A DNA stretch of 64,000 nucleotides from Acinetobacter modestus. Its GTDB lineage: Bacteria > Pseudomonadota > Gammaproteobacteria > Pseudomonadales > Moraxellaceae. Each line of letters opens with the position of its first letter. The first letter of the stretch is position 1. The DNA lies in assembly GCF_014636095.1 (NCBI RefSeq), contig NZ_BMDV01000005.1, positions 124,001 to 188,000 on the forward strand, written 5' to 3'. This document shows positions 27,841 to 37,280 of this stretch, piece after piece. The translations under genes and the position numbers were made by a program. A model generated the notes under the pieces. That model saw only the letters and a list, made by a program, of their open reading frames with translations, had not been told where the DNA came from and did no database searches.

Positions 27841-29277
27841 ATGCCTAAAACACCACAAATTAAATTACCCAAACAACTTTGGACAGAAGACTGCATTGAT
27901 CTTACTCGGCATAGTTATCAAGGTAAGTTACTGACAAAAACCGAAGGTTTTAAATTAGGAAAAGCGCAACGTCAAAAAGTTTCACGTGAACAGTTGTCAC
28001 AACTATCGCAACGACCTAAAGGTCTAACGGCTTTAAATATCTATGATTGGAGTAACCAAGGACGTTTAGAGCAGCTTAAGCCGATTCGTGCAAAACGTAT
28101 GAGTGTTTCTCCATTTACCTATTATCGCGGTATGCCTTCTTTAATGTTGTTTGATCAAGCATGGGAGCAGTTTAACTCAGGCTTATTCCAGCAAATTTGT
28201 GGTGATTGTCATTTAAGTAATTTTGGCGGTTTTGCTAGTCCTGAACGTAATTTATTATTCGGTATTAATGATTTTGATGAGACATTGGTTGCTCCATTTG
28301 AATGGGATTTAAAACGGTTAGCAACGAGTTTTGTGATTGCCGCTCGTGATATTGATCTCGCCGATAAAGTGGGTTTAAAAGCAATTAAAACCATGTTGCA
28401 TAGTTATCGTCAGCATTTATTAGAAAACTCGGACTTGTCGCCACTACAGGTTTGGTATGACAAGGTCGATGCCACGACATTGCTAGAGAATACGGAATGC
28501 CGAAAGCTCAGAAAGAAAAGAGAGAAACATCTTGATTCAGCACAAAAGAGAAATGCACATTCGGTTTTGCCAAAGTTAACTGAAAAAAATGAGGATACGG
28601 GTTTTAGGCATTTTATTGATGACAAACCACTTTTATGGCACCCCCAAACAAATGAACCTTTTGCCCACAATCTTGATCAATTCTTTTCGTGTTATCGAGA
28701 TTCATTGAAATTTGATCGACAAGTTTTATTTGATCGTTATCAACGTACAGACGTTGCACTCAAAGTAGTTGGGGTTGGAAGTGTTGGCACACGCTCTGCT
28801 GTTGCGCTGTTCCAAGATGCAGATCGAGAGCCATTGATATTACAAATGAAAGAAGCGAATCCTTCAATACTTAGCCCACTTTTCAAAGATAAAGTAGAAC
28901 ATGAAGGTGAGCGAGTCATTCATGGTCAACAATTAATGCAGGCTGCTAGTGATATTTTCTTAGGATTTTCTACATTAGATAAACATTTCCACATCCGTCA
29001 GCTTCGAGATATGAAGATTTCTGTGGATTTAACAGATATGGATGACGAATATTTTTATGAATATGCTGAAAGTTGTGGCTTAGCATTGGCGCATGCACAT
29101 GCAAAATCTGGTAATGCCGATGTTTTGATAGGCTATTTAGGTGAAGGCAACAAGATTGTAGATGTTTTGCAAGAGTATGCCATGCGATATGCTGAGCGAA
29201 ATTTGAATGATTATCAGCAATTTATGAACGAAATAGCAGATGGCAAGCTTGAAATCGCTGGGGATGAAGCACTTTAA
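27841..29277 (+). CDS. DUF2252 domain protein
   Basis: 478 residues with the DUF2252 pattern: YRGMPSLMLFDQ, the GDCHLSNFGGF motif, NDFDET, and WDLKRLATS, which resembles kinase-like phosphotransferase loops. The function is unknown; no experimental role is known to me. No signal peptide or membrane segment is seen. It is followed by an Spo0M-like gene after 51 bases on the same strand and may be in one transcript ending at 30110. Confidence 0.85.
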   Translation: MPKTPQIKLPKQLWTEDCIDLTRHSYQGKLLTKTEGFKLGKAQRQKVSREQLSQLSQRPKGLTALNIYDWSNQGRLEQLKPIRAKRMSVSPFTYYRGMPSLMLFDQAWEQFNSGLFQQICGDCHLSNFGGFASPERNLLFGINDFDETLVAPFEWDLKRLATSFVIAARDIDLADKVGLKAIKTMLHSYRQHLLENSDLSPLQVWYDKVDATTLLENTECRKLRKKREKHLDSAQKRNAHSVLPKLTEKNEDTGFRHFIDDKPLLWHPQTNEPFAHNLDQFFSCYRDSLKFDRQVLFDRYQRTDVALKVVGVGSVGTRSAVALFQDADREPLILQMKEANPSILSPLFKDKVEHEGERVIHGQQLMQAASDIFLGFSTLDKHFHIRQLRDMKISVDLTDMDDEYFYEYAESCGLALAHAHAKSGNADVLIGYLGEGNKIVDVLQEYAMRYAERNLNDYQQFMNEIADGKLEIAGDEAL

Positions 29278-29328
29278 AAATAAGTAGCCAGTTATAGATT
29301 TAACGAAATAATTCAAAAGGGTTGAAAC

Positions 29329-30075
29329 ATGTTTAATAAAATTATGTCAAGTTTGGGTATTCAAGGGGTAACTGTAGAAACGCATTTGCATAATCCTACT
29401 TTACAGGCGGGTGAAACGCTTCACGGAGAAATTAGTTTTAAAGGTGGTTCATCAGATAAAGAAATCAATGCTTTGTACTTACAATTGATGACGATGGCTG
29501 AAGTCGAATCAGGTGATCACGAGTTTAATCAACCTTTGATTTTGGAACAGTGGTTAATTAGTTCTAATTTTTTGCTGGCTGCAAATCAATCACACAATAT
29601 TCCTTTTACTATGGAAATTCCGCATGAAACGCCTATCACTGAAGTTTCTTGTCGCCGTAATGGTATAAGGGTTTGGATCAATACCCGTCTAGATGTAGAT
29701 TGGGGTATAGATGCAACAGATCGTGATTATTTAAGTATATTACCAACGCCAGCGATGCAAATGTTTTTACAGGCGATGCAACAATGTGGTTTTGTTTTAT
29801 CGACTGTAGATGTAGAAAAAGGGCAACTCACTGCGCGTAACTTTAGGTCGACGATTGGTTGTTACCAAGAGCTTGAGTTTGTATCTTCACATCTGTTCAG
29901 CGGTTTTAATGAGGTAGAAGTTTCATTCGTTGCTGAACCACATCAAACGCATGTCATGCTTGAAGTAGATCGTCATTTTCGATCTGATCAATTATTGACG
30001 ATGACTATTCCGCATCATTTATTAGATGTAAATCAGATCGTTCAGCAAATTCGTCGACTATTACAAATCGCGTAG
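29329..30075 (+). CDS. Spo0M-like arrestin-fold protein
   Basis: 248 residues resembling Bacillus Spo0M: an N-terminal MFNKIMSSLGIQGVTVETHL segment, LQAGETLHGEISFKGG, and IPFTMEIPHETPITE strand pattern of an arrestin-like beta sandwich. Spo0M-like proteins occur in many non-sporulating bacteria; the name implies no sporulation here. It is preceded by DUF2252 and ends at a terminator. Confidence 0.85.
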   Translation: MFNKIMSSLGIQGVTVETHLHNPTLQAGETLHGEISFKGGSSDKEINALYLQLMTMAEVESGDHEFNQPLILEQWLISSNFLLAANQSHNIPFTMEIPHETPITEVSCRRNGIRVWINTRLDVDWGIDATDRDYLSILPTPAMQMFLQAMQQCGFVLSTVDVEKGQLTARNFRSTIGCYQELEFVSSHLFSGFNEVEVSFVAEPHQTHVMLEVDRHFRSDQLLTMTIPHHLLDVNQIVQQIRRLLQIA

Positions 30076-30083
30076 TGAATATT

Positions 30084-30110
30084 AAACTTCCTTGTTCGGG
30101 AGGTTTTTTT
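30084..30110 (+). terminator. Rho-independent terminator after Spo0M-like gene
   Basis: AAACTTCC (30084-30091) pairs with GGAGGTTT (30099-30106, one G-U), followed by T. It separates the Spo0M-like gene from the next one. Confidence 0.78.
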
Positions 30111-30119
30111 GTCATCTCA

Positions 30120-30147
30120 CTGTCATCTTCTCTTTATAAGATGACAG
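30120..30147 (+). promoter_or_regulatory. Strong palindrome abutting a start codon
   Basis: CTGTCATCTT (30120-30129), 8-base loop, AAGATGACAG (30138-30147), perfect 10-bp stem. The ATG of the next gene starts at 30149, so no Shine-Dalgarno fits. TATAAG (30135-30140) inside could be a -10 giving a leaderless transcript, or the palindrome could be an operator. Confidence 0.5.
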
Positions 30148-30148
30148 T

Positions 30149-30904
30149 ATGAAAATAAAAACAAATCAGGAAGAACATACTTCCAGCATGCTTAATGCAT
30201 TACTCAAATTAGAACGCCAGCAACCGATGATAAAAACACGCTGGATTATCCTGCCGATTTTAGTCTTACTGCTCATGTATAGTTGGCAACAGCAGATATT
30301 TACCGCTTGGGTTTTACTCTCATTAATATGGACAATTATTGTTTTAAACCATGTTTTGATCGCCAAGACTCGAAGGAATAAATTAGAGAAGATTGAGCAA
30401 CTCAACATTGATCCAATATTTTGGAATAAATTAAAACAACAGTATCCCGAACTGAGCTTAAAACAACGTCGACTGATTGAACTAGGCTTTAAGGATTATT
30501 TGGCATTACACGTGATGCAAAAACAAGCCTATACCATGCCTTCACATGCTGTAGATGCTTTATGGCATGTGATGTTGCAATATCCAATCCAATATCAATA
30601 TTTATGTAAGCAAACTATTGGCCGAACTTTGCATCATAGCCCTTATGATGCAGGCATTAAACCAGAAGAACAGGCACGGCAATTATTTGAAGCTTGGAAG
30701 TATAGTTGTATGTTACATGGATATAATCCAAGGAATACGATGCAATTGCCACGATTGTTTGCCATTGATCAGGCTTTGGCTTGGGAAAATGGACAATTAT
30801 TTGAACTTGAACAAATGACCAAAGATTTTGCAAAATACATGCAAGATCAATCATCATCTTCATCCAGTTGCGGTAGTAGTTGTAGCAGTTGCGGTGGCGA
30901 TTAA
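30149..30904 (+). CDS. Glycine-rich-domain (GRDP)-like membrane protein
   Basis: 251 residues with two N-terminal hydrophobic helices (about 32-48 and 50-70) and a soluble C-terminal domain. The soluble part contains VDALWHVMLQYPIQYQYL and the HHSPYDAG motif, reminiscent of the glycine-rich-domain (DUF1399) group. It ends in SSSSSSCGSSCSSCGGD, a Ser/Cys/Gly tail seen in such proteins. The family role is unknown. The start is uncertain because the ATG at 30149 directly follows a palindrome; an alternative ATG lies at 30188, with AGGAAG at an over-long spacing. Confidence 0.7.
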   Translation: MKIKTNQEEHTSSMLNALLKLERQQPMIKTRWIILPILVLLLMYSWQQQIFTAWVLLSLIWTIIVLNHVLIAKTRRNKLEKIEQLNIDPIFWNKLKQQYPELSLKQRRLIELGFKDYLALHVMQKQAYTMPSHAVDALWHVMLQYPIQYQYLCKQTIGRTLHHSPYDAGIKPEEQARQLFEAWKYSCMLHGYNPRNTMQLPRLFAIDQALAWENGQLFELEQMTKDFAKYMQDQSSSSSSCGSSCSSCGGD

Positions 30905-30915
30905 CTGACTCAGCT

Positions 30916-31773
30916 TCACTGCATCATATGAATTAATTCTTCCGCTGCTTTTGATTGGATTCGTGCAGGATGCCACACCATACCCAATTGGCGTTGCATA
31001 TCAAGATTGAGATCGAGTTGTTTTAAATCTTGATTCACCAAAGTTTTGGGTAATACTGACCAACCTAAGCCAATAGAAACTAACATTCTAATCGACTCTA
31101 AGGGATTGTTACTCATACTAATTTTTGGTTTTAAGCTCTTTTTTTCAAACTCTGCTAATGTGATTTGACTGGTATAGGTGTGTGCTGCGGGTAAAAGACT
31201 AGGATAAGCAATCAAATCTTCTAATTTAAGTTGTGATTGTTGCGCTAAAGGATGAAAAGGTGAGGTGACAAAAACCAAAGGATCATTCCAAATAGTCAAG
31301 TAACTTAGGCGTTCATCTCCAATTGGAGGGAGAGTTAAAAAGGCCAGTTCGAGTTCACCTGCTAAAACTTGTTCATGCGCCTGTTCTGAGTCTACAAAAT
31401 GCACATCTAAAGTGACTTGTGGAAAAGATTGCACAAAAGCTTTCAGTGGGTCTGCGAGATGATGCAATCCGATATGATGACTCGTCCCAATTTTTAAACG
31501 ACCTTGTACCTGATTCTGCTCATGACTCAGTGTATGGTGAATTTCACCTAATTCATTGAGCCATGTTCTCACTTTCGGTAATAAAGAATGGGCAGCATGG
31601 GTCGGTTGAATACCGCGTCCTGCGGATTCAAACAGTTTTACTCCAAAATATTCTTCAAGCGTATGAATGCGTTTGGTCACCGCAGGTTGAGTAATAAATA
31701 ATTGTTCCGCCGCGATAGAAATTGAACCCGTTTCCATCACTTTTAAAAATGCTTCAAATGCAGCAAGATTCAT
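30916..31773 (-). CDS. LysR family transcriptional regulator
   Basis: 285 residues: HTH MNLAAFEAFLKVMETGSIS to LFESAGRGIQPTHA, then an effector-binding domain (LKIGTSHHIGLHHLADPL, LELAFLTLPP, LGWSVLPKTLV). It sits upstream of leuC but with the DUF2061 gene between them. LysR control of leucine genes is known in other bacteria, so a role in leuCDB regulation is possible, but no direct operator is seen. It is monocistronic. Confidence 0.88.
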   Translation of the reverse strand: MNLAAFEAFLKVMETGSISIAAEQLFITQPAVTKRIHTLEEYFGVKLFESAGRGIQPTHAAHSLLPKVRTWLNELGEIHHTLSHEQNQVQGRLKIGTSHHIGLHHLADPLKAFVQSFPQVTLDVHFVDSEQAHEQVLAGELELAFLTLPPIGDERLSYLTIWNDPLVFVTSPFHPLAQQSQLKLEDLIAYPSLLPAAHTYTSQITLAEFEKKSLKPKISMSNNPLESIRMLVSIGLGWSVLPKTLVNQDLKQLDLNLDMQRQLGMVWHPARIQSKAAEELIHMMQ

Positions 31774-31826
31774 ACAGGCTTACTCAAATAACTTTAAAAT
31801 AGGTGCTCAAATATTGATGTTGAAAA

Positions 31827-32033
31827 TTAGAAATAATTCCAAACTTTTTCATGGAAGAAAAAGGCAAAAGCTTGTACGGTTGGTTCAATTAAACTTAAGG
31901 TTGCAGCCATGATTAAATTCCCCGTAATCATATAGGCAACTATCATCGCAACACTAATATGCATGATGTAGTAACTCAAGGTTTTTTTTAAAGTCCGTTG
32001 ATTGTTAATCACGAATTGCTGAATGTTTGCCAT
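31827..32033 (-). CDS. DUF2061 membrane protein
   Basis: 68 residues with two hydrophobic helices, the size of the DUF2061 family. It has the LKKTLSYYIMHISVAMIVAYM and LSLIEPTVQAFAFFFHEKVW signature. The ATG at 32033 follows GGTGAG; a GTG at 32042 is an alternative. A Fur-like sequence lies upstream, suggesting iron control, which is unusual information for this family of unknown function. Confidence 0.85.
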   Translation of the reverse strand: MANIQQFVINNQRTLKKTLSYYIMHISVAMIVAYMITGNLIMAATLSLIEPTVQAFAFFFHEKVWNYF

Positions 32034-32064
32034 ATCGCTCACCGTTTCAAATCCTATTTAATTA

Positions 32065-32083
32065 AATAATAATTATTATCATT
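32065..32083 (-). promoter_or_regulatory. Candidate Fur box
   Basis: Minus-strand AATGATAATAATTATTATT matches 14 of 19 positions of GATAATGATAATCATTATC and includes GATAAT-A-ATTATTA. It sits about 30 bases upstream of the DUF2061 gene. AT-richness here makes a chance match possible. Confidence 0.45.
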
Positions 32084-32220
32084 TATAAAGTAAAAAAGAA
32101 ATTTCGATTGCTGATGATCGAACTTTTAGATAGAAAAGGATTTATCTCTTTTATTGAAAAAATTGATGCGCAAATGAATTATTTATTCCAAAAAGTTTGA
32201 TAACTAATAAAAATGATAAA

Positions 32221-32249
32221 TTAGATTTATGTGAAAGCATTGCTATAAT
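32221..32249 (+). promoter_or_regulatory. Extended -10 promoter for leuC
   Basis: Extended -10 TGCTATAAT (32241-32249) with a perfect TATAAT, spacer 17, weak -35 TTAGAT (32221-32226). Predicted start near 32256, about 48 bases before the leuC ATG. Confidence 0.6.
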
Positions 32250-32303
32250 AAATTTAAGATTTAGTTACCCAGTCCTATGACAAGCACGTTGGAGAGCGAC
32301 GAC

Positions 32304-33722
32304 ATGGCAGGCAAGACATTATATGACAAATTATGGGATGACCATTTAGTTAAGCAACGTGATGATGGTTCAAGCTTGATTTATATTGATCGTCATTTAT
32401 TACATGAAGTGACTAGCCCTCAAGCATTTGAAGGCTTACAACTTGCTGATCGTCAGCCATGGCGTTTAAGTGCCAATGTCGCAACACCTGACCATAACGT
32501 TCCAACTTCTAAAAAAGAGCGTGAGCAAGGAATTGCTGGAATCGAAGATGATACGTCTCGTATCCAAGTCCAAACTTTAGATGATAACTGTAAGACGTTT
32601 AATATCGTTGAATTTGGTATTAATGATATTCGTCAAGGTATCGCCCACGTGGTAGGACCAGAGCAAGGTTTAACTTTGCCGGGTATGACAGTGGTCTGTG
32701 GTGACTCACACACAGCTACACATGGCGCATTTGGTTGTTTAGCGCACGGTATTGGCACGTCAGAAGTTGAGCATGTGTTAGCAACTCAATGTTTAGTACA
32801 GAAAAAATCGAAAAACATGCTTGTTCGTGTTGATGGTGTATTAGGCAAAGGCGTGACGTCGAAAGATGTTGTTTTAGCGATTATCGGCAAAATTGGAACG
32901 GCTGGTGGTACAGGCTATGCCATTGAATTTGGTGGTCAAGTGTTCCGTGATATGTCGATCGAAGGGCGTATGACCGTATGTAACATGGCAATCGAAGCGG
33001 GTGCGCGCGTAGGTATGGTTGCTGTTGATGATAAAACCATTGCTTATGTGAAAGATCGTAACTATGCGCCTAAAGGCGAGCAGTGGGATCAAGCCGTAGA
33101 ATATTGGAATACCTTACATTCAGACGAAGATGCTGTATTTGATGCAGTAGTCGTATTGAATGGTGCTGAGATTGAGCCACAAGTTTCTTGGGGAACTTCT
33201 CCAGAAATGGTGATCCCTGTTTCGCAAGCAGTACCGACTTTAGAACAAGCAAAAGATGATGTTCAGCGTAATGATTGGACTCGTGCTTATCAATATATGG
33301 GTTTAACTGCTGGTCAAGCGTTGTCTGATATTCAATTAGATCGTGTCTTTATTGGTTCATGTACCAATTCTCGTATTGAAGATATTCGGGCTGCGGCAGA
33401 TGTCGTGAAAGGGCGTAAAGTTGCATCTAGTATTAAACAGGCGATGATCGTTCCGGGTTCAGGTTTGGTGAAGCAACAAGCAGAACAAGAAGGCTTGGAT
33501 CAAATTTTCTTAGACGCTGGTTTTGAATGGCGTGAGCCAGGTTGTTCAATGTGCTTAGCAATGAACGCTGATAAATTACAACCAGGCGAACATTGTGCAT
33601 CTACTTCGAATCGTAATTTTGAAGGTCGTCAGGGTAACGGTGGTCGTACACATTTAGTGAGCCCAGCAATGGCTGCAGCAGCTGCAATTGCAGGTCATTT
33701 TGTTGATGTACGTTCATTCTAA
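32304..33722 (+). CDS. leuC: 3-isopropylmalate dehydratase large subunit LeuC
   Basis: 472 residues, aconitase family. [16 protein letters not shown] start, then [15 protein letters not shown] and the [4Fe-4S] cysteines in [14 protein letters not shown] and GCSMCLAMN. It isomerises 2- to 3-isopropylmalate in leucine synthesis, in complex with LeuD. An in-frame ATG exists at 32277, but the ATG at 32304 is preceded by GGAGAG and gives the family N-terminus. It leads the leuC-leuD-lipoprotein-leuB set behind an extended -10 promoter. Confidence 0.96.
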   Translation: MAGKTLYDKLWDDHLVKQRDDGSSLIYIDRHLLHEVTSPQAFEGLQLADRQPWRLSANVATPDHNVPTSKKEREQGIAGIEDDTSRIQVQTLDDNCKTFNIVEFGINDIRQGIAHVVGPEQGLTLPGMTVVCGDSHTATHGAFGCLAHGIGTSEVEHVLATQCLVQKKSKNMLVRVDGVLGKGVTSKDVVLAIIGKIGTAGGTGYAIEFGGQVFRDMSIEGRMTVCNMAIEAGARVGMVAVDDKTIAYVKDRNYAPKGEQWDQAVEYWNTLHSDEDAVFDAVVVLNGAEIEPQVSWGTSPEMVIPVSQAVPTLEQAKDDVQRNDWTRAYQYMGLTAGQALSDIQLDRVFIGSCTNSRIEDIRAAADVVKGRKVASSIKQAMIVPGSGLVKQQAEQEGLDQIFLDAGFEWREPGCSMCLAMNADKLQPGEHCASTSNRNFEGRQGNGGRTHLVSPAMAAAAAIAGHFVDVRSF

Positions 33723-33734
33723 AGGAGCAAAATC

Positions 33735-34385
33735 ATGAAAAAATACACTGTAGAACAAGGTATTGTTGCACCTTTAGATCGTGCAAATGTTGATACTGAT
33801 TTAATCATTCCAAAACAGTTTTTGAAGTCAATTAAACGCACAGGTTTTGGCGATAACTTATTTGATGAATTGCGTTATTTAGATGAAGGCTATTTAGGGC
33901 AAGATATTAGCAAACGTCCAATTAACCCTGAATTTGTGTTGAATAAACCGCGTTATCAAGGTTCAACGATTTTATTGGCACGTACTAACTTTGGTTGTGG
34001 CTCTAGTCGTGAACACGCGCCTTGGGCTTTGAATGAGTATGGTTTCCGTACGGTGATTGCTCCAAGCTTTGCAGATATTTTCTTTAATAACTGCTTTAAA
34101 AATGGCATGTTGCCTGTGATTTTATCTGAAGAGATTGTTGATCAGTTATTCAAGGAATGTGCTGAAACCGAGGGTTATCAATTGACCATCGATTTAGAAG
34201 TTCAGGAAGTGCGCACGCCAACAGGTGAAGCATTTAAATTTGAAATTGATCCATTCCGTAAGCACTGCTTATTAAATGGTTTGGATGATATTGGCTTAAC
34301 TTTACAAGTGGCAGATGATATTCGCGCTTTTGAAGCCAAGGCAAAACAAGTACGTCCTTGGGTGTTTCAAGAGATAGAAGCTTAA
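33735..34385 (+). CDS. leuD: 3-isopropylmalate dehydratase small subunit LeuD
   Basis: 216 residues with [18 protein letters not shown] at the N-terminus and the swivelling-domain motif [16 protein letters not shown]. It partners LeuC in the same reaction. It lies 12 bases after leuC with RBS AAAGGAG and is co-transcribed. Confidence 0.96.
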   Translation: MKKYTVEQGIVAPLDRANVDTDLIIPKQFLKSIKRTGFGDNLFDELRYLDEGYLGQDISKRPINPEFVLNKPRYQGSTILLARTNFGCGSSREHAPWALNEYGFRTVIAPSFADIFFNNCFKNGMLPVILSEEIVDQLFKECAETEGYQLTIDLEVQEVRTPTGEAFKFEIDPFRKHCLLNGLDDIGLTLQVADDIRAFEAKAKQVRPWVFQEIEA

Positions 34386-34532
34386 GTTTTATTTATATTT
34401 CATCAATATAAACATAGCTTAATGTTTTAGTACATTTTAAATATAGCCATAGCGCAGACATGGAACTCTTGTTAACATGCGAGTAGATATATTCGCTTGC
34501 ATGTTTGCATGATATAGGACTGGGCTTGAATA

Positions 34533-35108
34533 ATGAAAAGAAGACTCGCTCGCAGTATTTTGCTGTGTTTAGGTGTTGGTATGACATTAACCGCATGTCA
34601 GAATTCTACGAATATGGTTGATCAGGTTCGTATTGCCCAAAATACAGTAGGTAATAAAGCGGAAAATGCAACTTTGTATTGTTCAGGCGTCGAAAATTGT
34701 GAGTTTGAACGAATCAATGACATTGCTGTGATCGATGCCAAATCGCACCGTATTAGCCAACAGGCGATGGAGCGAGGGATTGTACGATTGCATGGTTCGG
34801 TTTTTAGTAGAAAACAACAAGTCTACTTAAATGTACCAGCCAAACAATATGAAGTAGTCATTCGCTTTTATCCTATTTCACCAGACCGAGCTGAAACCTT
34901 CCATGTGATTCATGCGTTCAAGCCGCATCAAAGCTATACCTTTAAAATGTACCGAGACCGTGCATATCGTTCGGGTAGTTTATTAAATGTTTCTATACCT
35001 GAACCTTTATGTGTGGATTTGCAACAAGAACAGCATACGATTCGTCGATTCTGTCGCCCATATGATGTGAGCACAGGTTTGGGTGAATTTGTTGAGAAAA
35101 AGATTTAA
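34533..35108 (+). CDS. Hypothetical lipoprotein between leuD and leuB
   Basis: 191 residues. Signal peptide MKRRLARSILLCLGVGMTLTAC with lipobox LTAC gives a lipidated cysteine at residue 22. The mature part has Cys in YCSGVENCEFERIND and no family I know. It is inserted between leuD and leuB, with 147 bases upstream holding an imperfect hairpin (34474-34505) and 45 bases downstream. It may be co-transcribed with the leu genes but there is no metabolic reason known; it may have its own promoter. Confidence 0.8.
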   Translation: MKRRLARSILLCLGVGMTLTACQNSTNMVDQVRIAQNTVGNKAENATLYCSGVENCEFERINDIAVIDAKSHRISQQAMERGIVRLHGSVFSRKQQVYLNVPAKQYEVVIRFYPISPDRAETFHVIHAFKPHQSYTFKMYRDRAYRSGSLLNVSIPEPLCVDLQQEQHTIRRFCRPYDVSTGLGEFVEKKI

Positions 35109-35153
35109 TCGGCTTGCAGTATGAAAGCTGCATATATGAAACTGGAAGAATAA

Positions 35154-36233
35154 ATGTCTAAACATATTTTAATTTTAGCAGGCGATGGTATCGGTCCTGA
35201 GATTGTTGGTGCAGCTGAGCAAGTACTAACTAAGGTGAATCAAAAATTTAATTTAGGTTTGACATGGGAACAAGGTTTACTGGGTGGTGCAGCAATTGAT
35301 GCTCACGGTGAACCATATCCAGCTGTAACAAGCGAACAAGCTAAAAATGCTGATGCCATTTTATTAGGTGCGGTTGGTGGTCCTAAGTGGGATACCATTG
35401 AACGTTCGATTCGTCCAGAACGTGGTTTGCTTAAAATTCGTAGCGAATTGAATTTATTTGCAAATTTACGTCCAGCGCTTCTTTACCCACAATTGGCTGA
35501 TGCTTCTAGTTTAAAGCCAGAAATCGTTGCTGGTTTGGATATCCTAATTGTTCGTGAATTAACGGGGGGGATCTACTTTGGTCAACCACGTGGTATTCGC
35601 GAATTAGAAAATGGCGAAAAACAAGGTTATAACACTGATGTTTATTCAGAAAGTGAAATCAAGCGTATTGCCAAAGTTGCATTTGAGCTAGCAGGCTTGC
35701 GCGGTGGCAAAGTATGCTCGGTTGATAAAGCCAATGTATTGGAAGTGACTGAATTGTGGAAGCAAACGGTTACTGATTTACAGCAAGCACAATATTCAAA
35801 CATTCAACTCTCACATATGTATGTTGACAATGCTGCGATGCAGTTAGTGCGTGCACCAAAGCAGTTTGATGTGATCGTCACAGGTAATTTATTTGGTGAT
35901 ATCTTATCTGATGAAGCAGCAATGTTGACAGGTTCGATCGGCATGTTGCCTTCTGCATCTTTAGATGAAAATGGCAAAGGCATGTATGAGCCATGTCATG
36001 GTTCTGCACCAGATATTGCTGGTCAAAATGTTGCTAATCCATTGGCAACTATTCTTTCAGTTGCGATGATGTTACGTTATACCTTCCGTGAAGAAGCTGC
36101 AGCAAAAGCAATTGAAGATGCTGTAGGTCAAGTATTAGATCAAGGTTTGCGTACAGCAGATATTATGTCTGAAGGCATGACAAAAGTTGGTACAGATGCT
36201 ATGGGTGAAGCTGTAGTTTCAGCACTAAACTAA
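35154..36233 (+). CDS. leuB: 3-isopropylmalate dehydrogenase LeuB
   Basis: 359 residues: [51 protein letters not shown] and the NAD-binding [18 protein letters not shown]. It oxidises 3-isopropylmalate to the ketoacid precursor of leucine. It is last in the leu set and is followed by a strong terminator. Confidence 0.97.
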   Translation: MSKHILILAGDGIGPEIVGAAEQVLTKVNQKFNLGLTWEQGLLGGAAIDAHGEPYPAVTSEQAKNADAILLGAVGGPKWDTIERSIRPERGLLKIRSELNLFANLRPALLYPQLADASSLKPEIVAGLDILIVRELTGGIYFGQPRGIRELENGEKQGYNTDVYSESEIKRIAKVAFELAGLRGGKVCSVDKANVLEVTELWKQTVTDLQQAQYSNIQLSHMYVDNAAMQLVRAPKQFDVIVTGNLFGDILSDEAAMLTGSIGMLPSASLDENGKGMYEPCHGSAPDIAGQNVANPLATILSVAMMLRYTFREEAAAKAIEDAVGQVLDQGLRTADIMSEGMTKVGTDAMGEAVVSALN

Positions 36234-36248
36234 GTGTTATAGCCAATT

Positions 36249-36276
36249 AAAAACGCAGCTTGGGCTGCGTTTTTTT
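36249..36276 (+). terminator. Rho-independent terminator of leuB
   Basis: AAACGCAGC (36251-36259) pairs with GCTGCGTTT (36264-36272), followed by more T. Confidence 0.88.
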
Positions 36277-36299
36277 ATAACTTAATGTATATAGGCGAA

Positions 36300-36684
36300 C
36301 TAACAAGCCTTGCCTTCATAGCGAATAGAGCGAGCAATTTGTTGTTGGTCTAGCTCAAAAATGATGTGACAATAAAACTTAACGTCATAGGATTGACTAT
36401 AAGTAACACCTGATGATATTCGAGAACCATTAATTGAGGTTCCCATATCTTGAGGAATGGGGATGCTTATTGGACGAAGAACAGTAAATGTTAAATCTTG
36501 GTTGGTTTTTTGAGCTTGCTTTAAGGTTTGAAATCCTAAGCTTCTAAGATTAAGGTTTTGCTGAATATGATCTGCGGACTGACCAATATAAGGCTCTAAG
36601 TAGTCTTGAAGTTTAACTGATTGCCATCCCGGCGTTGTACAAGCTTGTAAAATAAAAAAAGATGATTAGATATTTATAATTCAT
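36300..36684 (-). pseudogene. Small lipoprotein gene broken by a 1-base frameshift in a T-run
   Basis: Minus-strand ATG at 36684 begins MNYKYLIIFF, then leaves frame after seven T (36660-36654 on the minus strand). If the run had six T, the frame reads on as ILQAC and continues to a TAG at 36300. That gives a 127-residue lipoprotein with lipobox LQAC and a 113-residue mature domain (start CTTPGWQSVK, end RYEGKAC). The downstream frame is open for 114 codons with normal codon use, so it was recently a gene. AGGA precedes the start. The break may be a real mutation, phase variation by slippage, or a sequencing error. No family is recognised. Confidence 0.7.
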
Positions 36685-36847
36685 ATAGAAGATTTTCCTG
36701 GGATGTATTCTTTGGTTTGAATTGATATATTCGAATATTAGTACAAAGTAAAGACAAAAATATACAAACTAGTCTATTTTTAGGCAATATTCAATTTAGT
36801 TCAAATATGCTTAGATAGATAGCAAATTAAGCGATTGAGAAAACTTG

Positions 36848-37219
36848 ATGCACAAATTTATATTTGGACTGATGTGTGGCGCTTTAGCAACATTCAGTCA
36901 TGCAGATAATTGTGATAAGGCACGCAATACGTATGATGATATTTATTGCACGAATAAAATTTATGCGAGTGCTGATGCTGATTTAAATAAAAATTACCAG
37001 CAATTACGTCACCAACTCAATGAGACACAACAAAAGATTCTTAAAAAGTCCCAGCTCGCATGGATTCATCATCGAGATGCAGAATGTACTGATGATCAAA
37101 AAAATAGCGTAAGCGTGCAATGTAGACTTACGACGACACAAGAGCGTAATCATTGGTTAGAGGAAAGATTGCGTGAGTGTCAAACGGTAGGATGTAAAAC
37201 AACACGTTTGAGTGAGTAA
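36848..37219 (+). CDS. LprI-like DUF1311 secreted protein
   Basis: 123 residues with a signal peptide MHKFIFGLMCGALATFSHA (cleavage about residue 19) and the lysozyme-inhibitor LprI-like DUF1311 motif CDKARNTYDDIYCTNKIY followed by DADLNKNYQQL. Four or more cysteines suggest disulphides in the periplasm. The longer frame from a TTG at 36845 adds one residue and is unlikely. Lysozyme inhibition is inferred from the family only. Confidence 0.88.
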   Translation: MHKFIFGLMCGALATFSHADNCDKARNTYDDIYCTNKIYASADADLNKNYQQLRHQLNETQQKILKKSQLAWIHHRDAECTDDQKNSVSVQCRLTTTQERNHWLEERLRECQTVGCKTTRLSE

Positions 37220-37233
37220 TAAGAATCAAGCAT

Positions 37234-37265
37234 AAAAAAAGCCACAAACAAAATGTGGCTTTTTT
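37234..37265. terminator. Bidirectional terminator between DUF1311 gene and infA
   Basis: AAAAAGCCACA (37236-37246) with TGTGGCTTTTT (37254-37264) and A/T runs. Confidence 0.85.
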
Positions 37266-37280
37266 GCATTCACGAATCTC

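Noticed and set aside
29329..30075. Sporulation function for Spo0M-like protein
   Set aside because: Acinetobacter does not sporulate; only the fold is shared.
36300..36684. Reading this stretch as plain intergenic DNA
   Set aside because: A 114-codon frame with lipobox and normal codon use is present on the minus strand; a gene with a frameshift is the better explanation.
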